Source: Tautonia rosea
Lineage (GTDB): Bacteria; Planctomycetota; Planctomycetia; Isosphaerales; Isosphaeraceae
Direction of reading: 5' to 3'
NCBI RefSeq assembly: GCF_012958305.1
Contig: NZ_JABBYO010000001.1
Coordinates: forward strand, 620,001 to 684,000
Length of the DNA stretch: 64,000 nt
How positions within the stretch are numbered: the first letter of the stretch is position 1; every line of letters begins with the position of its first letter. The notes under the pieces are model-generated. The model had not been told where the DNA came from, did no database searches, and saw nothing but the letters and a program-made list of their open reading frames with translations. Both the position numbers and the translations under genes were made by a program. Shown one piece after another: positions 24,462 through 32,803 of this stretch.

Positions 24462-26027
24462 ATGAGCCGATTGCAACATGGATTTATCGTCGTCCTGCTG
24501 ATGATCGCGGCCGGGAACCTCTTGATCTGGAAGACCTCGCGGACGTCGATCATCTACGCCGACGGTCTCCGCTACATTCGCCAGGCCAAGGTGATTGAAG
24601 CCGGAGAGATCGTCGGGGGATTGCTGAAGTCAATCGATCATCCGGCTTACCCGGTCGCCATTGCACTGGCTCATGGGTTGGAAGGGGGAGACGAACCGCT
24701 CGACTGGCAACGCGCGGCCCAGTTGGCCTCGGTCATGGCTGGGATTCTCCTGGTTGTGCCGATGTATCTGGTCGCCCTGGAACTGGTCGGGGCTCGGGCA
24801 GCCTGGATGGCTTGCGTCCTCTCCTTCGGTGCTCCAGTGCTGACAAACGTCCTGGCGGATGTGCTCAGCGAGGGGAGCTTCCTCCTGTTCTGGACCTGGG
24901 GAGTTTGGGCCGGTCTTCGGTTCCTGAAGGATGGGAGGTTCGTCTGGCTCGGTCCGATGATCGCCGCCACCATCCTTTCGTATTTCACGCGTCCGGAAGG
25001 CCTTTTGCTTCCCCTTTCCATGATCATGACGCTGGCCCTGATGCCGGCCTTGAAAACGACCCGTCTGGAGTGGTCACGCTGGTGGGCGGCGGTTGGGATT
25101 CTCGTCGTTGTCCCGGCCCTCGTCATCGCTCCATTTATGGTCAGCAAGGGAGGTATTGGAACGAAGCCGGCCATTGCTCGACTGATCGGGACCGCGGCCC
25201 CGTCCGGAGCCGAGGCGGTGGAACGCAATCGGCCCTTCGACCCGAATCAATCAGTCGGCAAGACGTACCTGGTCGCTACCAAGGTGGTGTTCGAATCGAT
25301 CCGGGATGCGGTCACCGTTCCGATCTTGCTTCTGGTGCCTATCGGGTTGTACCGGGCCAGACGAGACGCAAGATCCGCTCGGCAGGGGCTCTTCTTCGTC
25401 GTGCTTCTGCTGATCGCCTTCCTCGGGCTCATGAGACTGCATGCGACGGGCGGCTACTGTAGTCCGAGACATGCCATGATCCCGGCGATGATCCTCATCC
25501 CGTTCGCGGCGCTCGCCGTCGATTTTCTCCTGCGGTCGATCACCATTCCGGGACGCCTCCTCGGAGCCTCAGGAGAGGCGATCCGACCCGGCCCGATTTT
25601 CTGGCTCCTGGCCCTTGCCGCATTGATCTTGCCTTCGGTTCCCCGACATCAAGAACCCTTGAACGGACCCTTTGCGGCGTACCGGGATGCCGCCGAATGG
25701 CTCGCCGATCATGTGCAACCCGGTGAGAAGGTTGTGGACCTGACCGGCTGGAGCCAGTTTTACGGGAACTATTCGGGTTACACGTTTGCTGACGTGATCT
25801 ACGCCGGAGCCGATCAGGACGCTCGATGGGTGGTAGCGCGAGAAGCTCACGTCTACGGGAAGTGGGATTACTGCGAAATCCTCCGGTCCTTGATCGGTCC
25901 GCTGTCTCCCGAAACCATCGTTCCCAAGGGAGCCGACCCCGATCAGGCTCGCGTCTACATCTTCGACCGGAAGGTCCCGGGCGACCTTGTGCTGATGGGA
26001 ACCCCTTCCGATGTCGTCCGACGCTGA
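24462..26027 (+). CDS. GT39-like membrane glycosyltransferase
   Basis: 521 residues from the ATG at 24462, preceded by GGGAGGGG. About ten hydrophobic segments alternate with short loops. The first extracytoplasmic loop contains YADGLRYIRQAKVIEAGE, with the acidic residue expected of the catalytic loop of dolichyl/polyprenyl-phosphate-mannose transferases, then SIDHPAYPVAIALAHGL and later SYFTRPEGLLLPLSMIM. The C-terminal 110 residues are soluble (AYRDAAEWLADHVQPGEKVV, WDYCEILRSLIGPL) and probably periplasmic. This is the ArnT/PMT-like (GT39/GT83) group that uses polyprenyl-phosphate sugars as donors. It likely decorates a lipid-linked or protein acceptor in this locus. The donor and acceptor are unknown. 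Confidence 0.8.
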   Translation: MSRLQHGFIVVLLMIAAGNLLIWKTSRTSIIYADGLRYIRQAKVIEAGEIVGGLLKSIDHPAYPVAIALAHGLEGGDEPLDWQRAAQLASVMAGILLVVPMYLVALELVGARAAWMACVLSFGAPVLTNVLADVLSEGSFLLFWTWGVWAGLRFLKDGRFVWLGPMIAATILSYFTRPEGLLLPLSMIMTLALMPALKTTRLEWSRWWAAVGILVVVPALVIAPFMVSKGGIGTKPAIARLIGTAAPSGAEAVERNRPFDPNQSVGKTYLVATKVVFESIRDAVTVPILLLVPIGLYRARRDARSARQGLFFVVLLLIAFLGLMRLHATGGYCSPRHAMIPAMILIPFAALAVDFLLRSITIPGRLLGASGEAIRPGPIFWLLALAALILPSVPRHQEPLNGPFAAYRDAAEWLADHVQPGEKVVDLTGWSQFYGNYSGYTFADVIYAGADQDARWVVAREAHVYGKWDYCEILRSLIGPLSPETIVPKGADPDQARVYIFDRKVPGDLVLMGTPSDVVRR

Positions 26028-26031
26028 GGAG
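26026..26031 (+). promoter_or_regulatory. Ribosome binding site deciding the start of the 775-residue membrane protein
   Basis: GAGGAG, overlapping the stop of the GT39-like gene and 9 bases before the ATG at 26041. It favours that ATG over one at 26011. Confidence 0.6.
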
Positions 26032-26040
26032 ACAACCCTC

Positions 26041-28368
26041 ATGCTTCAGGATCGACGACGCGAACTCCTCCATCCTCCCTCTGCGAATGGGGACCGGTAC
26101 GTGGGCACCAATGCGACCGATCACGACCCCTCGACGCTCGATCGCAAGCACTCCTGGTGGACACCCTTCGCGGTGTCTGCCCTTTATCTGATGGCGATTG
26201 TGGGGGCGACCTGGCCCTTTGCCAGAACATTCACCACACGGCTTCCATCGACAGCCGATCCCCTACAGCATCTCTGGGTAATGCGTTGGTACAAGCAGTG
26301 CCTGATGCAGGGTCGATCCCCCCTGGTCTGCCCCGATCTACAATTCCCGCTCGGTGCCCCGATAGGGAACTTCTCTCCGCTTCACCTGCAATCGCTGATC
26401 TATTTGATCCTCTCGGCGATCACAGACAACGACGTGCTCTGCTTCAATCTTCTCTGGCTGTTCGGCTTCCTGCTAACGGGTCTGGGAACCTTTTTCCTGG
26501 CACGCTCCGTGCTTCGGGATGAGGCCGCGGCCATGCTGGCCGGTCTGCTGGCAATGCTGAGTGGTCCAGTTTTGGTCCACTCACATGCTCATCTTGAACT
26601 TATTTACGTTGGTGGATTTCCGATCTTCTTCCTCGCCTGGATGCGGCTGGTCGAGCGGCCGGGATGGGGACGATTGATGGCCGCCGTGGCGGGGTTCATC
26701 CTGCTCGCCATGTGCGCGGCGTATTTCATGGTCTTCGCCATCTTCCCGGCAGCCCTGTATCTGGGTTGGAAGGCGTCGAGGCAGCCCAAGCAAGAGGTTC
26801 TCGGCTGGCTTCGGGTTCGAGGACGCTGGATCACCGGCTTCGTCGCAGTTTGTCTGCCGTTTCTGATGCTGCTCTTCGCCGGTCAGATCTGGAACGTCCT
26901 CAACGGTCAGGCAGGCATTCGACCCCGATCAGAGTTCGATCGTTATGGGGCTCCCTGGTGGGCCTATCTCGTTCCGATGCCGGGACAGGTCCTCCAGGGA
27001 TTTTTCCCGATCGACGTGTACGGCGCGACTCGGACGCCGGGCGAGGGCATGGCCTATCTCGGGATCGTCTGTCTGGCGCTTCTCGCGCGGGCCTGGTGGG
27101 GAAAGGTCCAGTTTCGGGATGCGGGCTTTTGGTGGTGGTCGGCGGCAATCCTGGTGCTGCTCTCGCTTGGATCGTCTGTGCAGTACGGTCCTCACCGCAT
27201 CGCCATGCCAGCCGGCTGGCTTCGAGACTGGGAATGGTTCGTTCCCTTTCGCCTGATTCGTGTCCCCGCGCGGTTCAAGCTGTTTGTGCCGGTCTGTACG
27301 GGAATCCTCGCCGGAGCGGCCTGGATGCAGCTTCGCACCCGATGGACCAAACCGATCACGAGAGGTCTTGCCCTGTCCGTCGTTTTGCTCATTGCGGTGG
27401 TGGACCTGGCTCAGGTCCCTTACGGGGCCGAGGAGCTGCCTCCCATGCCAGGAGCCTATGCCTGGCTCCGCGAGCACTATCCCGATGACGCCTGGGTCGA
27501 CATCCCGCACATGAACTCCGGAAATGCTCATTCATTCAACGCACGACTCACGTACTGGCAATCGCTGCACGGCGGACAGACAACCGCCGGTTACTCCGGA
27601 CATCAGAACCGGCCCCACGACGATCTGATGAGCTGGAATTCTCCCTTTGCCGACACACGGATGATGCAAGCCACCTTCCCCGGTCCCTCCGGGACGGAAC
27701 AGTTTGATCTCATCCGAAATGCTGACTTCCATGATTATACCTGGCTCTATCTCACACACCACGACTTGCGCTTCGTGGTCCTGCATCGGGCAAGTGAGTT
27801 CCCAACCGATCAAATCAACCGAATGGCCGAAGTGCTCGATCATGCCCGCTGCTACGACGATGGATCCGTGGTCGTCTTCGACCGTGAATTGATGCCGAAG
27901 CCCCGAGCACCAGTCGCACTCTCCTCCCAGAACTGGGGAGGCTATTATCTCTTGCCCAGGGATGGATTCGTTCGCCTCGCAACCGAGTCTTCTGCGATCG
28001 AGTTCGCCAATCCCGACCCGAACGAGCCCCTTGTCTTTGCCTTCGAGGCCCGGGCACTCGGTGGACCTCGGACGGTGACTTTAAAGGAAGGGGATCGGGA
28101 CCTCTGGAGCTGGAACGTGGTTCCTGGGGGATTCAATCTTTACGTGAGTCCCCCATTCACACTGCCTGAATCTCAAGGCAAGTTCCGCCTCGAAAGTGAC
28201 GGAGCACTGGCACTGTCTCGGGTCCGAAAACGGTTTGAAGGAGAACGCTCAGCCGTCTCGATGGTTGTTCGGGGTGTCTGTCTTCGACGGGCCAACGACG
28301 AGGAGCGATTGTCACAACGCGTGCTAGCGTTCGGGCCAACGAGTTCGACACCGAGCCGGATCCAATGA
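26041..28368 (+). CDS. Large multi-pass membrane protein of polysaccharide locus (GT-C-like)
   Basis: 775 residues. After a polar N-terminus of about 40 residues there are roughly eleven hydrophobic segments. The first periplasmic loop reads FTTRLPSTADPLQHLWVMRW, an acidic-loop arrangement like that of GT-C enzymes, followed by LGAPIGNFSPLHLQSLIYL. Other blocks are SHAHLELIYVGGFPIFFLAW and FVPFRLIRVPARFKLFVPVC. From residue about 460 the protein is soluble: VDIPHMNSGNAHSFNARLTY, TTAGYSGHQNRPHDD, and a beta-rich end. Such proteins are often left as hypothetical or called YfhO-like; a transferase role is inferred from topology and neighbours only. It follows the GT39-like gene by 13 bases and its stop overlaps the frame of the GT4 gene. 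Confidence 0.75.
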   Translation: MLQDRRRELLHPPSANGDRYVGTNATDHDPSTLDRKHSWWTPFAVSALYLMAIVGATWPFARTFTTRLPSTADPLQHLWVMRWYKQCLMQGRSPLVCPDLQFPLGAPIGNFSPLHLQSLIYLILSAITDNDVLCFNLLWLFGFLLTGLGTFFLARSVLRDEAAAMLAGLLAMLSGPVLVHSHAHLELIYVGGFPIFFLAWMRLVERPGWGRLMAAVAGFILLAMCAAYFMVFAIFPAALYLGWKASRQPKQEVLGWLRVRGRWITGFVAVCLPFLMLLFAGQIWNVLNGQAGIRPRSEFDRYGAPWWAYLVPMPGQVLQGFFPIDVYGATRTPGEGMAYLGIVCLALLARAWWGKVQFRDAGFWWWSAAILVLLSLGSSVQYGPHRIAMPAGWLRDWEWFVPFRLIRVPARFKLFVPVCTGILAGAAWMQLRTRWTKPITRGLALSVVLLIAVVDLAQVPYGAEELPPMPGAYAWLREHYPDDAWVDIPHMNSGNAHSFNARLTYWQSLHGGQTTAGYSGHQNRPHDDLMSWNSPFADTRMMQATFPGPSGTEQFDLIRNADFHDYTWLYLTHHDLRFVVLHRASEFPTDQINRMAEVLDHARCYDDGSVVVFDRELMPKPRAPVALSSQNWGGYYLLPRDGFVRLATESSAIEFANPDPNEPLVFAFEARALGGPRTVTLKEGDRDLWSWNVVPGGFNLYVSPPFTLPESQGKFRLESDGALALSRVRKRFEGERSAVSMVVRGVCLRRANDEERLSQRVLAFGPTSSTPSRIQ

Positions 28369-28408
28369 CGGAGTTTTCGATCGAAGAACCGAGCGACCTT
28401 CCCGACGC

Positions 28409-28414
28409 GAGGAG
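28409..28414 (+). promoter_or_regulatory. Ribosome binding site supporting the inner GT4 start
   Basis: GAGGAG, about 10 bases before the ATG at 28425. The competing ATG at 28365 overlaps the upstream stop as ATGA but has no such site. Confidence 0.55.
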
Positions 28415-28424
28415 AGATCGACCG

Positions 28425-29762
28425 ATGCGGATTGCCTGGTATACCCATCGCTATGCCCCGTGCCTCGGAGGCGCGGAAACCTACGGTCGAGCGATGGTCC
28501 GCCGTCTGGTCGATCAGGGTCATGGCGTCGATGTCCTCACGAGCGATGCCCGCGATCTCTGGTATTTCAACGATCCCCGGCGTGCCCGACTCGATGAACC
28601 GCCCGTTTCGACCATTGACGGGGCTCGTGTGCGTCGATTCCCCGTCCGACACATCCCGATGCAACGCTATTTCGGGAAGCTCCTGAGCTACGCCCCGCAC
28701 TGGCCGACGCAATGTCGGTTCGCCTCGTACATGCCTCTGATCCCGGAATTGGAACGGACAAGTGAGACCTACGACGCCGTGTTTGCGGTCGGTTTCCCGT
28801 TCACAAACTTTTCCTTCGCGGCCTGGAAGAAGGCTCGATCGTGCGGAGCGCCGCTGATTCTCACCCCGTTTCTCCACCTTGCGACGCCGGGCGATCCGGT
28901 CCACCGCCATTACACGAAACCGCACCAGTTACGATTACTTCGGGAAGCCGATGCGGTGGTCGTCGTCACCGAACTGGAATCCGAGGCCGTGGCGGGATGG
29001 GGAATCCCTCGATCCAGAATCGTCAAGGTCTCAATGGGATATGAGCCGACCGAGGTTTGCGGCGGTCGCGGCGATCGGTTCCGCGAAACGTACCGGATCG
29101 GCCCTTCCCAGCCGATGATCGGCCACCTGGCCACATTGGATCCGAACAAGGGGACGAACGACCTGGTCCAATCGGTCATGGCCCTGAACGCCCTCAGAGC
29201 GGCCGATGATCCGGTCGCGCTCGTTCTGGCAGGGGTCAGCTCACCCCATTTCGAGCGATTCGCGGCGGAACTCCCGTCATCGACGAAGCGCTGGCTGATC
29301 CGCACCGGCCCCCTCTCAACGACCGACAAGGCAGATTTTTTTGACGCCATCGACGTCTTCGCCATGCCCTCTCGGACGGATTCGTTTGGCATCGTCTTTC
29401 TCGAAGCTTGGGCGAATGGCAAACCGGTCGTTGCCGCCGCTGCTGGCGGGGTGGCCGAGGTTGTGGAACATGACCGGACGGGGGTTCTCGTGCCGTTCGG
29501 CAATGTTGAGAAACTCTCCTCGGTGCTGGAGTGGCTCATCGATCAGCCGGAAACGGCCCGACGCCTTGGCGAGGCCGGACGCCAGCGAGTCGCACAGGGC
29601 TGTTCGTGGGACGAGTGCTTCGCGACCATCGCAGCGCAACTCAACCGGTTGATCAGGCGAAATCTTCGAATGGACCCGCAAGCAACGGCCCTCCCCGAAT
29701 CCACTGACCGGATGATCCAAACTAGGCCGATGAACGTCGGTCGGTCTCAGGTCGGGCGTTGA
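28425..29762 (+). CDS. Family 4 glycosyltransferase (GT-B)
   Basis: 445 residues from MRIAWYTHRYAPCLGGAETY, which is exactly where GT4 enzymes usually begin. The N-terminal Rossmann domain includes the Gly-Gly-Ala-Glu loop. The C-terminal domain has MIGHLATLDPNKGTNDLVQS and VLAGVSSPHFERFAAE. The nucleotide-sugar-binding EX7E region is MPSRTDSFGIVFLEAWANGK, followed by AAAAGGVAEVVEHDRTGVLV. It is a retaining transferase using a nucleotide sugar in the cytoplasm. It closes the rightward arm of the polysaccharide locus. An upstream ATG at 28365 overlaps the previous stop by 4 bases and would add 20 residues; the inner start is preferred for its Shine-Dalgarno site. The 3' end overlaps the convergent gene by 16 bases. 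Confidence 0.93.
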   Translation: MRIAWYTHRYAPCLGGAETYGRAMVRRLVDQGHGVDVLTSDARDLWYFNDPRRARLDEPPVSTIDGARVRRFPVRHIPMQRYFGKLLSYAPHWPTQCRFASYMPLIPELERTSETYDAVFAVGFPFTNFSFAAWKKARSCGAPLILTPFLHLATPGDPVHRHYTKPHQLRLLREADAVVVVTELESEAVAGWGIPRSRIVKVSMGYEPTEVCGGRGDRFRETYRIGPSQPMIGHLATLDPNKGTNDLVQSVMALNALRAADDPVALVLAGVSSPHFERFAAELPSSTKRWLIRTGPLSTTDKADFFDAIDVFAMPSRTDSFGIVFLEAWANGKPVVAAAAGGVAEVVEHDRTGVLVPFGNVEKLSSVLEWLIDQPETARRLGEAGRQRVAQGCSWDECFATIAAQLNRLIRRNLRMDPQATALPESTDRMIQTRPMNVGRSQVGR

Positions 29763-30559
29763 TTCCGGAGGCGATCGCGCCGAACCAATCGCTCGCGACG
29801 ATTGCGCTCGCTCCGAAGCCGAATCAAGGGCGGTCGATGGGGGTTGCTCGGTCGATCGGTCTGATCGTACCGTGCGTCTCCGGCATTTCGGGTCGTGGCC
29901 TTCCTCGTCCTTCCCCCGTGTGAGGGAACCCAATCGGGGGCATCAAGCCCCCAGCGATCGCAGCAAAGACAGTAGGCGTGCGCCGGAAGGGGACGCGATT
30001 GACAGGCAGGGCACACGTCTGATCCTGTTTCCTGGCTTCCCGACCACCCACTGAGGTTGCTTCCGAGCAGAAGCGTTGGTCGGGGTGGCTCACCCTGCCC
30101 TGCCCCTCGACGGAAAGTCCCGAATCGGCCGTTCGCCTGGTATCGGGCCGCGCGCTCATTGGCTTCGATCTCGAACTCGGGACCGGGGTGAGGGTCGATG
30201 ATCGCGAACAACGGCGCCATCGAGGTCGATCGAGTCACCTGCGGAGGTGGCTCCGCCTCTCCTTCCCTGGCCCACCGGAGAGTCCGGGGAGGATCAATTT
30301 CGATTAGGTGGCACCCGAAACGCTTGGCCGCGAGGACCGAGAGCGTAACAACCAGACCGTCGGGACGCTCCCAGACATCAATCCATCCTTCGATATCCAT
30401 GTCAGCGAGTTCGTCGATCAGGGCCTCCTCGTCAATTCCGGTCGCCTCGATCACGTCGTCCGGAGTGCTCCAGGCGTATGGAGCGTTGACGATGGCTTCG
30501 ACAATTTGAATCCAGCGTTCAGGGATCGCTCTGCTGGAGAAGGAAGGGGCTGTACTCAC
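29747..30559 (-). CDS. Hypothetical protein with winged-helix-like N-terminus and zinc ribbon
   Basis: 270 residues. The first 70 residues read like a winged helix: RWIQIVEAIVNAPYAWSTPD, DDVIEATGIDEEALIDELAD and GWIDVWERPDGLVVTLSVLA. A low-complexity middle is followed by a probable zinc ribbon, CPACQSRPLPAHAYCLCCDR, with two CxxC pairs. The tail is rich in Arg and likely binds nucleic acid or ribosome. Similar proteins seem to exist in planctomycetes only; no function is known to me. Its stop overlaps the convergent GT4 gene by 16 bases. A 142-base gap separates it from the next upstream leftward gene. Confidence 0.65.
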   Translation of the reverse strand: MSTAPSFSSRAIPERWIQIVEAIVNAPYAWSTPDDVIEATGIDEEALIDELADMDIEGWIDVWERPDGLVVTLSVLAAKRFGCHLIEIDPPRTLRWAREGEAEPPPQVTRSTSMAPLFAIIDPHPGPEFEIEANERAARYQANGRFGTFRRGAGQGEPPRPTLLLGSNLSGWSGSQETGSDVCPACQSRPLPAHAYCLCCDRWGLDAPDWVPSHGGRTRKATTRNAGDARYDQTDRPSNPHRPPLIRLRSERNRRERLVRRDRLRNQRPT

Positions 30560-30701
30560 CGCTCACACTCCGGTCGAAGATCGCTCGCGCCCCGAGGTAA
30601 GGGCGCGTTGGCGAGAGGTTCGAGAATTTATCAGAATGGTCTTCAAATTCTTGTATGTGAACACTTGACTATGTCGCGGGAAGTGCGATGCGAGCGGATG
30701 C

Positions 30702-31817
30702 TCAAGGGTTCGAGCCAAGATCCATCGAGGCGTCATGCTCCTCCGTTGCCTTCGCGCCGAGGACCGAGAATTCCTCGGGCGTGAACCCTCGGCGACCCAT
30801 GACCAGGCCGATCGGTTCGTCAGGACCGGCCAGTGGCATTCCCTCGACGCGGGAGGCTCGCTCCAGATCGGCATCGGACGGAGCCTGAAGTGCCGGCATC
30901 GCTGCTTCTGCCTCGATGATCATGGCGATGCGATCGGCCTCGGCCCGAGCGACCTCCGATTCCTCGGCTCGGGCTTCCGCTTCCCAGGCTCGAAGGGTCA
31001 CGAGCGCGGCATCGGGAAAGCGATCGAGCCCATTGAGCACCCGTCGGACCCAGCCGAGCGAAGCGCCCTCAGGAGCATTCCTGGCGAGCATGAAGGCGGC
31101 GACACAGGCGTTCGCATCGTGAGCAGCGAGCGCATGCTCGGCGAACGCTTCCAGGTCATCGGTCGATCCCCCGTCGAGCTGCTCAAGATACCGACCGACG
31201 AGTCGAGGATTGACCCGATCGGGCCGATCGCAGACCAGATCAATCTGGCGCTGATCATCCGGATCGGGGGCCATGGGGCGATAGGCTTCGAGCTGTCGCC
31301 TGGCCCATTCCCGGGCTGCTTCGTCCCGAGCGAGCGTGGCGATTTCGTGAAATCGGAGCAGGCTGTCCAGCGAAGGGGCCGGAACGCCTCCTGCCACCGG
31401 ACGAAGGTACGCCTGTCCCTTGAACTCCTCCTCCCGGTTGCGCAGTTGCTGCTCGATTAGCGAGTCGCGTAGCAGTCGGTTCGTCTCCCGTTGCAGTGAT
31501 TCGAGTGAGGCGGAATCCCGGGATCGCTCTCGCGTTGAGGCAACCTCTGCCAGTCGATCGAGAAACGACCTCGGGACCGCGCTGAAGCCGACTGATTGTT
31601 GCGAAAGCGACTGGCGAATTTCAGCGGCGGTCTCCGCAGCGAGTCGTCGGGCCACCTTGGGGGTTAATTCGCCTCGCCGGACGTTGCGTTGCAGCTCGTC
31701 GCGGCGTGCTCGGAATCGGGCAAGCTCCGCCTCGGCTTCGATTGAAAACGCCGAGCTGGTTTCAACGCTTCGGACACCAAGAGGACCAAGCGTTTTTCGA
31801 AGGGGATTCAGCGCCAT
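30702..31817 (-). CDS. Hypothetical helical protein, conserved-looking
   Basis: 371 residues, rich in Glu, Arg and Ala. The N-terminal third is strongly helical and likely coiled coil (AEAELARFRARRDELQRNV, RRLAAETAAEIRQSLSQQ, REREEEFKG-like stretch). The middle (ARDEAAREWARRQLEAYRPM, AEHALAAHDANACVAAFMLA) is an all-helical repeat region. The C-terminus has LAGPDEPIGLVMGRRGFTPE. No signal peptide, membrane helix or catalytic motif is visible. It is probably cytoplasmic; I do not recognise the family. Codon use matches neighbours, so it is a resident gene. The divergent gap upstream of 376 bases also serves rsfS on the other strand. Confidence 0.65.
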   Translation of the reverse strand: MALNPLRKTLGPLGVRSVETSSAFSIEAEAELARFRARRDELQRNVRRGELTPKVARRLAAETAAEIRQSLSQQSVGFSAVPRSFLDRLAEVASTRERSRDSASLESLQRETNRLLRDSLIEQQLRNREEEFKGQAYLRPVAGGVPAPSLDSLLRFHEIATLARDEAAREWARRQLEAYRPMAPDPDDQRQIDLVCDRPDRVNPRLVGRYLEQLDGGSTDDLEAFAEHALAAHDANACVAAFMLARNAPEGASLGWVRRVLNGLDRFPDAALVTLRAWEAEARAEESEVARAEADRIAMIIEAEAAMPALQAPSDADLERASRVEGMPLAGPDEPIGLVMGRRGFTPEEFSVLGAKATEEHDASMDLGSNP

Positions 31818-32193
31818 TTCGATTCACTCCACGGTGCGAGTCACATGAGGGTGTTCAATCGAGAGCGACCCAATCGTCCACTGCACAACGAGAACGCCGT
31901 GCCCAAGGAGGGTCGTCGATGACAAGGGTTCAAGACCAGAAAAGACCGGGCTTCTGCGATAAGGACAAGACCTTCGTCCTTCGGCCCTTACCATCACTAT
32001 CGAGATTCAACCGACTCTTAGTCACAAAACCGCCAAAGTTTTTCCGATCCGAACAGCCTGACGGGTTCTTGCGGCCGTGGTCGAGGAATGCGAGGACTGG
32101 TAGAATCAACCAATCGCACGAACCGGAAACGGTCGTTTCGGGTCAATTGAGATCTGCTTCCTGACTCTCCGTTCAGTCTTCTCCCTCGCTCGG
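31818..32193. other. Divergent intergenic region upstream of rsfS, with a possible small gene
   Basis: 376 bases between the leftward hypothetical gene and rsfS. Besides promoters it contains one small frame (31919-32164) with a good ribosome binding site. Composition drops in GC around 31920-32060. Confidence 0.45.
31919..32164 (+). CDS. Possible small basic protein
   Basis: 81 codons from ATG, preceded by AAGGAGG at a spacing of 6-7 bases, the best Shine-Dalgarno match in the area. The product is basic and polar (MTRVQDQKRPGFCDKDKTF, then LPSLSRFNRLLVTKPPKFF) without recognised motifs. It ends 29 bases before rsfS. The ribosome site is the only positive evidence; amino-acid composition is not that of a typical folded protein, so it may be chance. 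Confidence 0.25.
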   Translation: MTRVQDQKRPGFCDKDKTFVLRPLPSLSRFNRLLVTKPPKFFRSEQPDGFLRPWSRNARTGRINQSHEPETVVSGQLRSAS

Positions 32194-32760
32194 ATGATCC
32201 GAGCCCATTCGCGAGCTCCCATGCCCGACACCAACGCTCCCAAACCCGAAGGCTCGCCCGACGAGGAATCGCTCCGAGAGGAATTCCCGGTCCTCCCGCG
32301 CCGAGCTCGATACCACGACGTCCAGGACGACATCGACCCCGCCTCGGTGTCGCGATCGAGTCCCGAGCGACAGGAATCAGCCCTCGCGCTGGCCAAGGTC
32401 TGCGCCCGGATCGCGCAGGAAAACCGCGCTAAGGATGTCGTGCTGCTTGACCTGCGGCAATCGACGCCGTTGTTTGATTACTTCGTCGTCATCACCGCCC
32501 CATCCCGCCGGCAGCTTAACGCCATCATCTCCGAGATCGATCACGAGATGAAGCAACGCAAGGAGTTCAAACTCGGGATCGAAGGGTCCGAGGAAGGTCG
32601 CTGGACCCTGATTGACTACGGCGATTTCGTCGTTCATGTCTTCTCGGAAGACGCCCGAGAGTTCTACTCCATCGAGGACATCTGGGGCGATGCCCCCCGC
32701 ATCGAATGGAATGAGGACTCCTCCTCGTTTCCGACTGCACCTGACCAGCCCTCCGCTTGA
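32194..32760 (+). CDS. rsfS: Ribosomal silencing factor RsfS
   Basis: 188 residues. The conserved Iojap/RsfS domain fills residues about 68-170: AKVCARIAQENRAKDVVLLD, QSTPLFDYFVVITAPSRRQL, GEGxxEGRW-type EGSEEGRWTLIDYGDFVVHV, and DAREFYSIEDIWGDAP. RsfS binds L14 of the 50S subunit and blocks subunit joining when nutrients are short. The N-terminal 65 residues are an acidic, Pro-rich extension that most bacterial RsfS lack. The ATG at 32221 (MPDTNAPKPEG) is an alternative start. It lies 43 bases before argS on the same strand, so the two form a translation-related unit. Confidence 0.92.
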   Translation: MIRAHSRAPMPDTNAPKPEGSPDEESLREEFPVLPRRARYHDVQDDIDPASVSRSSPERQESALALAKVCARIAQENRAKDVVLLDLRQSTPLFDYFVVITAPSRRQLNAIISEIDHEMKQRKEFKLGIEGSEEGRWTLIDYGDFVVHVFSEDAREFYSIEDIWGDAPRIEWNEDSSSFPTAPDQPSA

Positions 32761-32803
32761 TTTCCAGAGATCCCTCGCCTCCCCCAAGACGCCGCTGCCA
32801 CCC

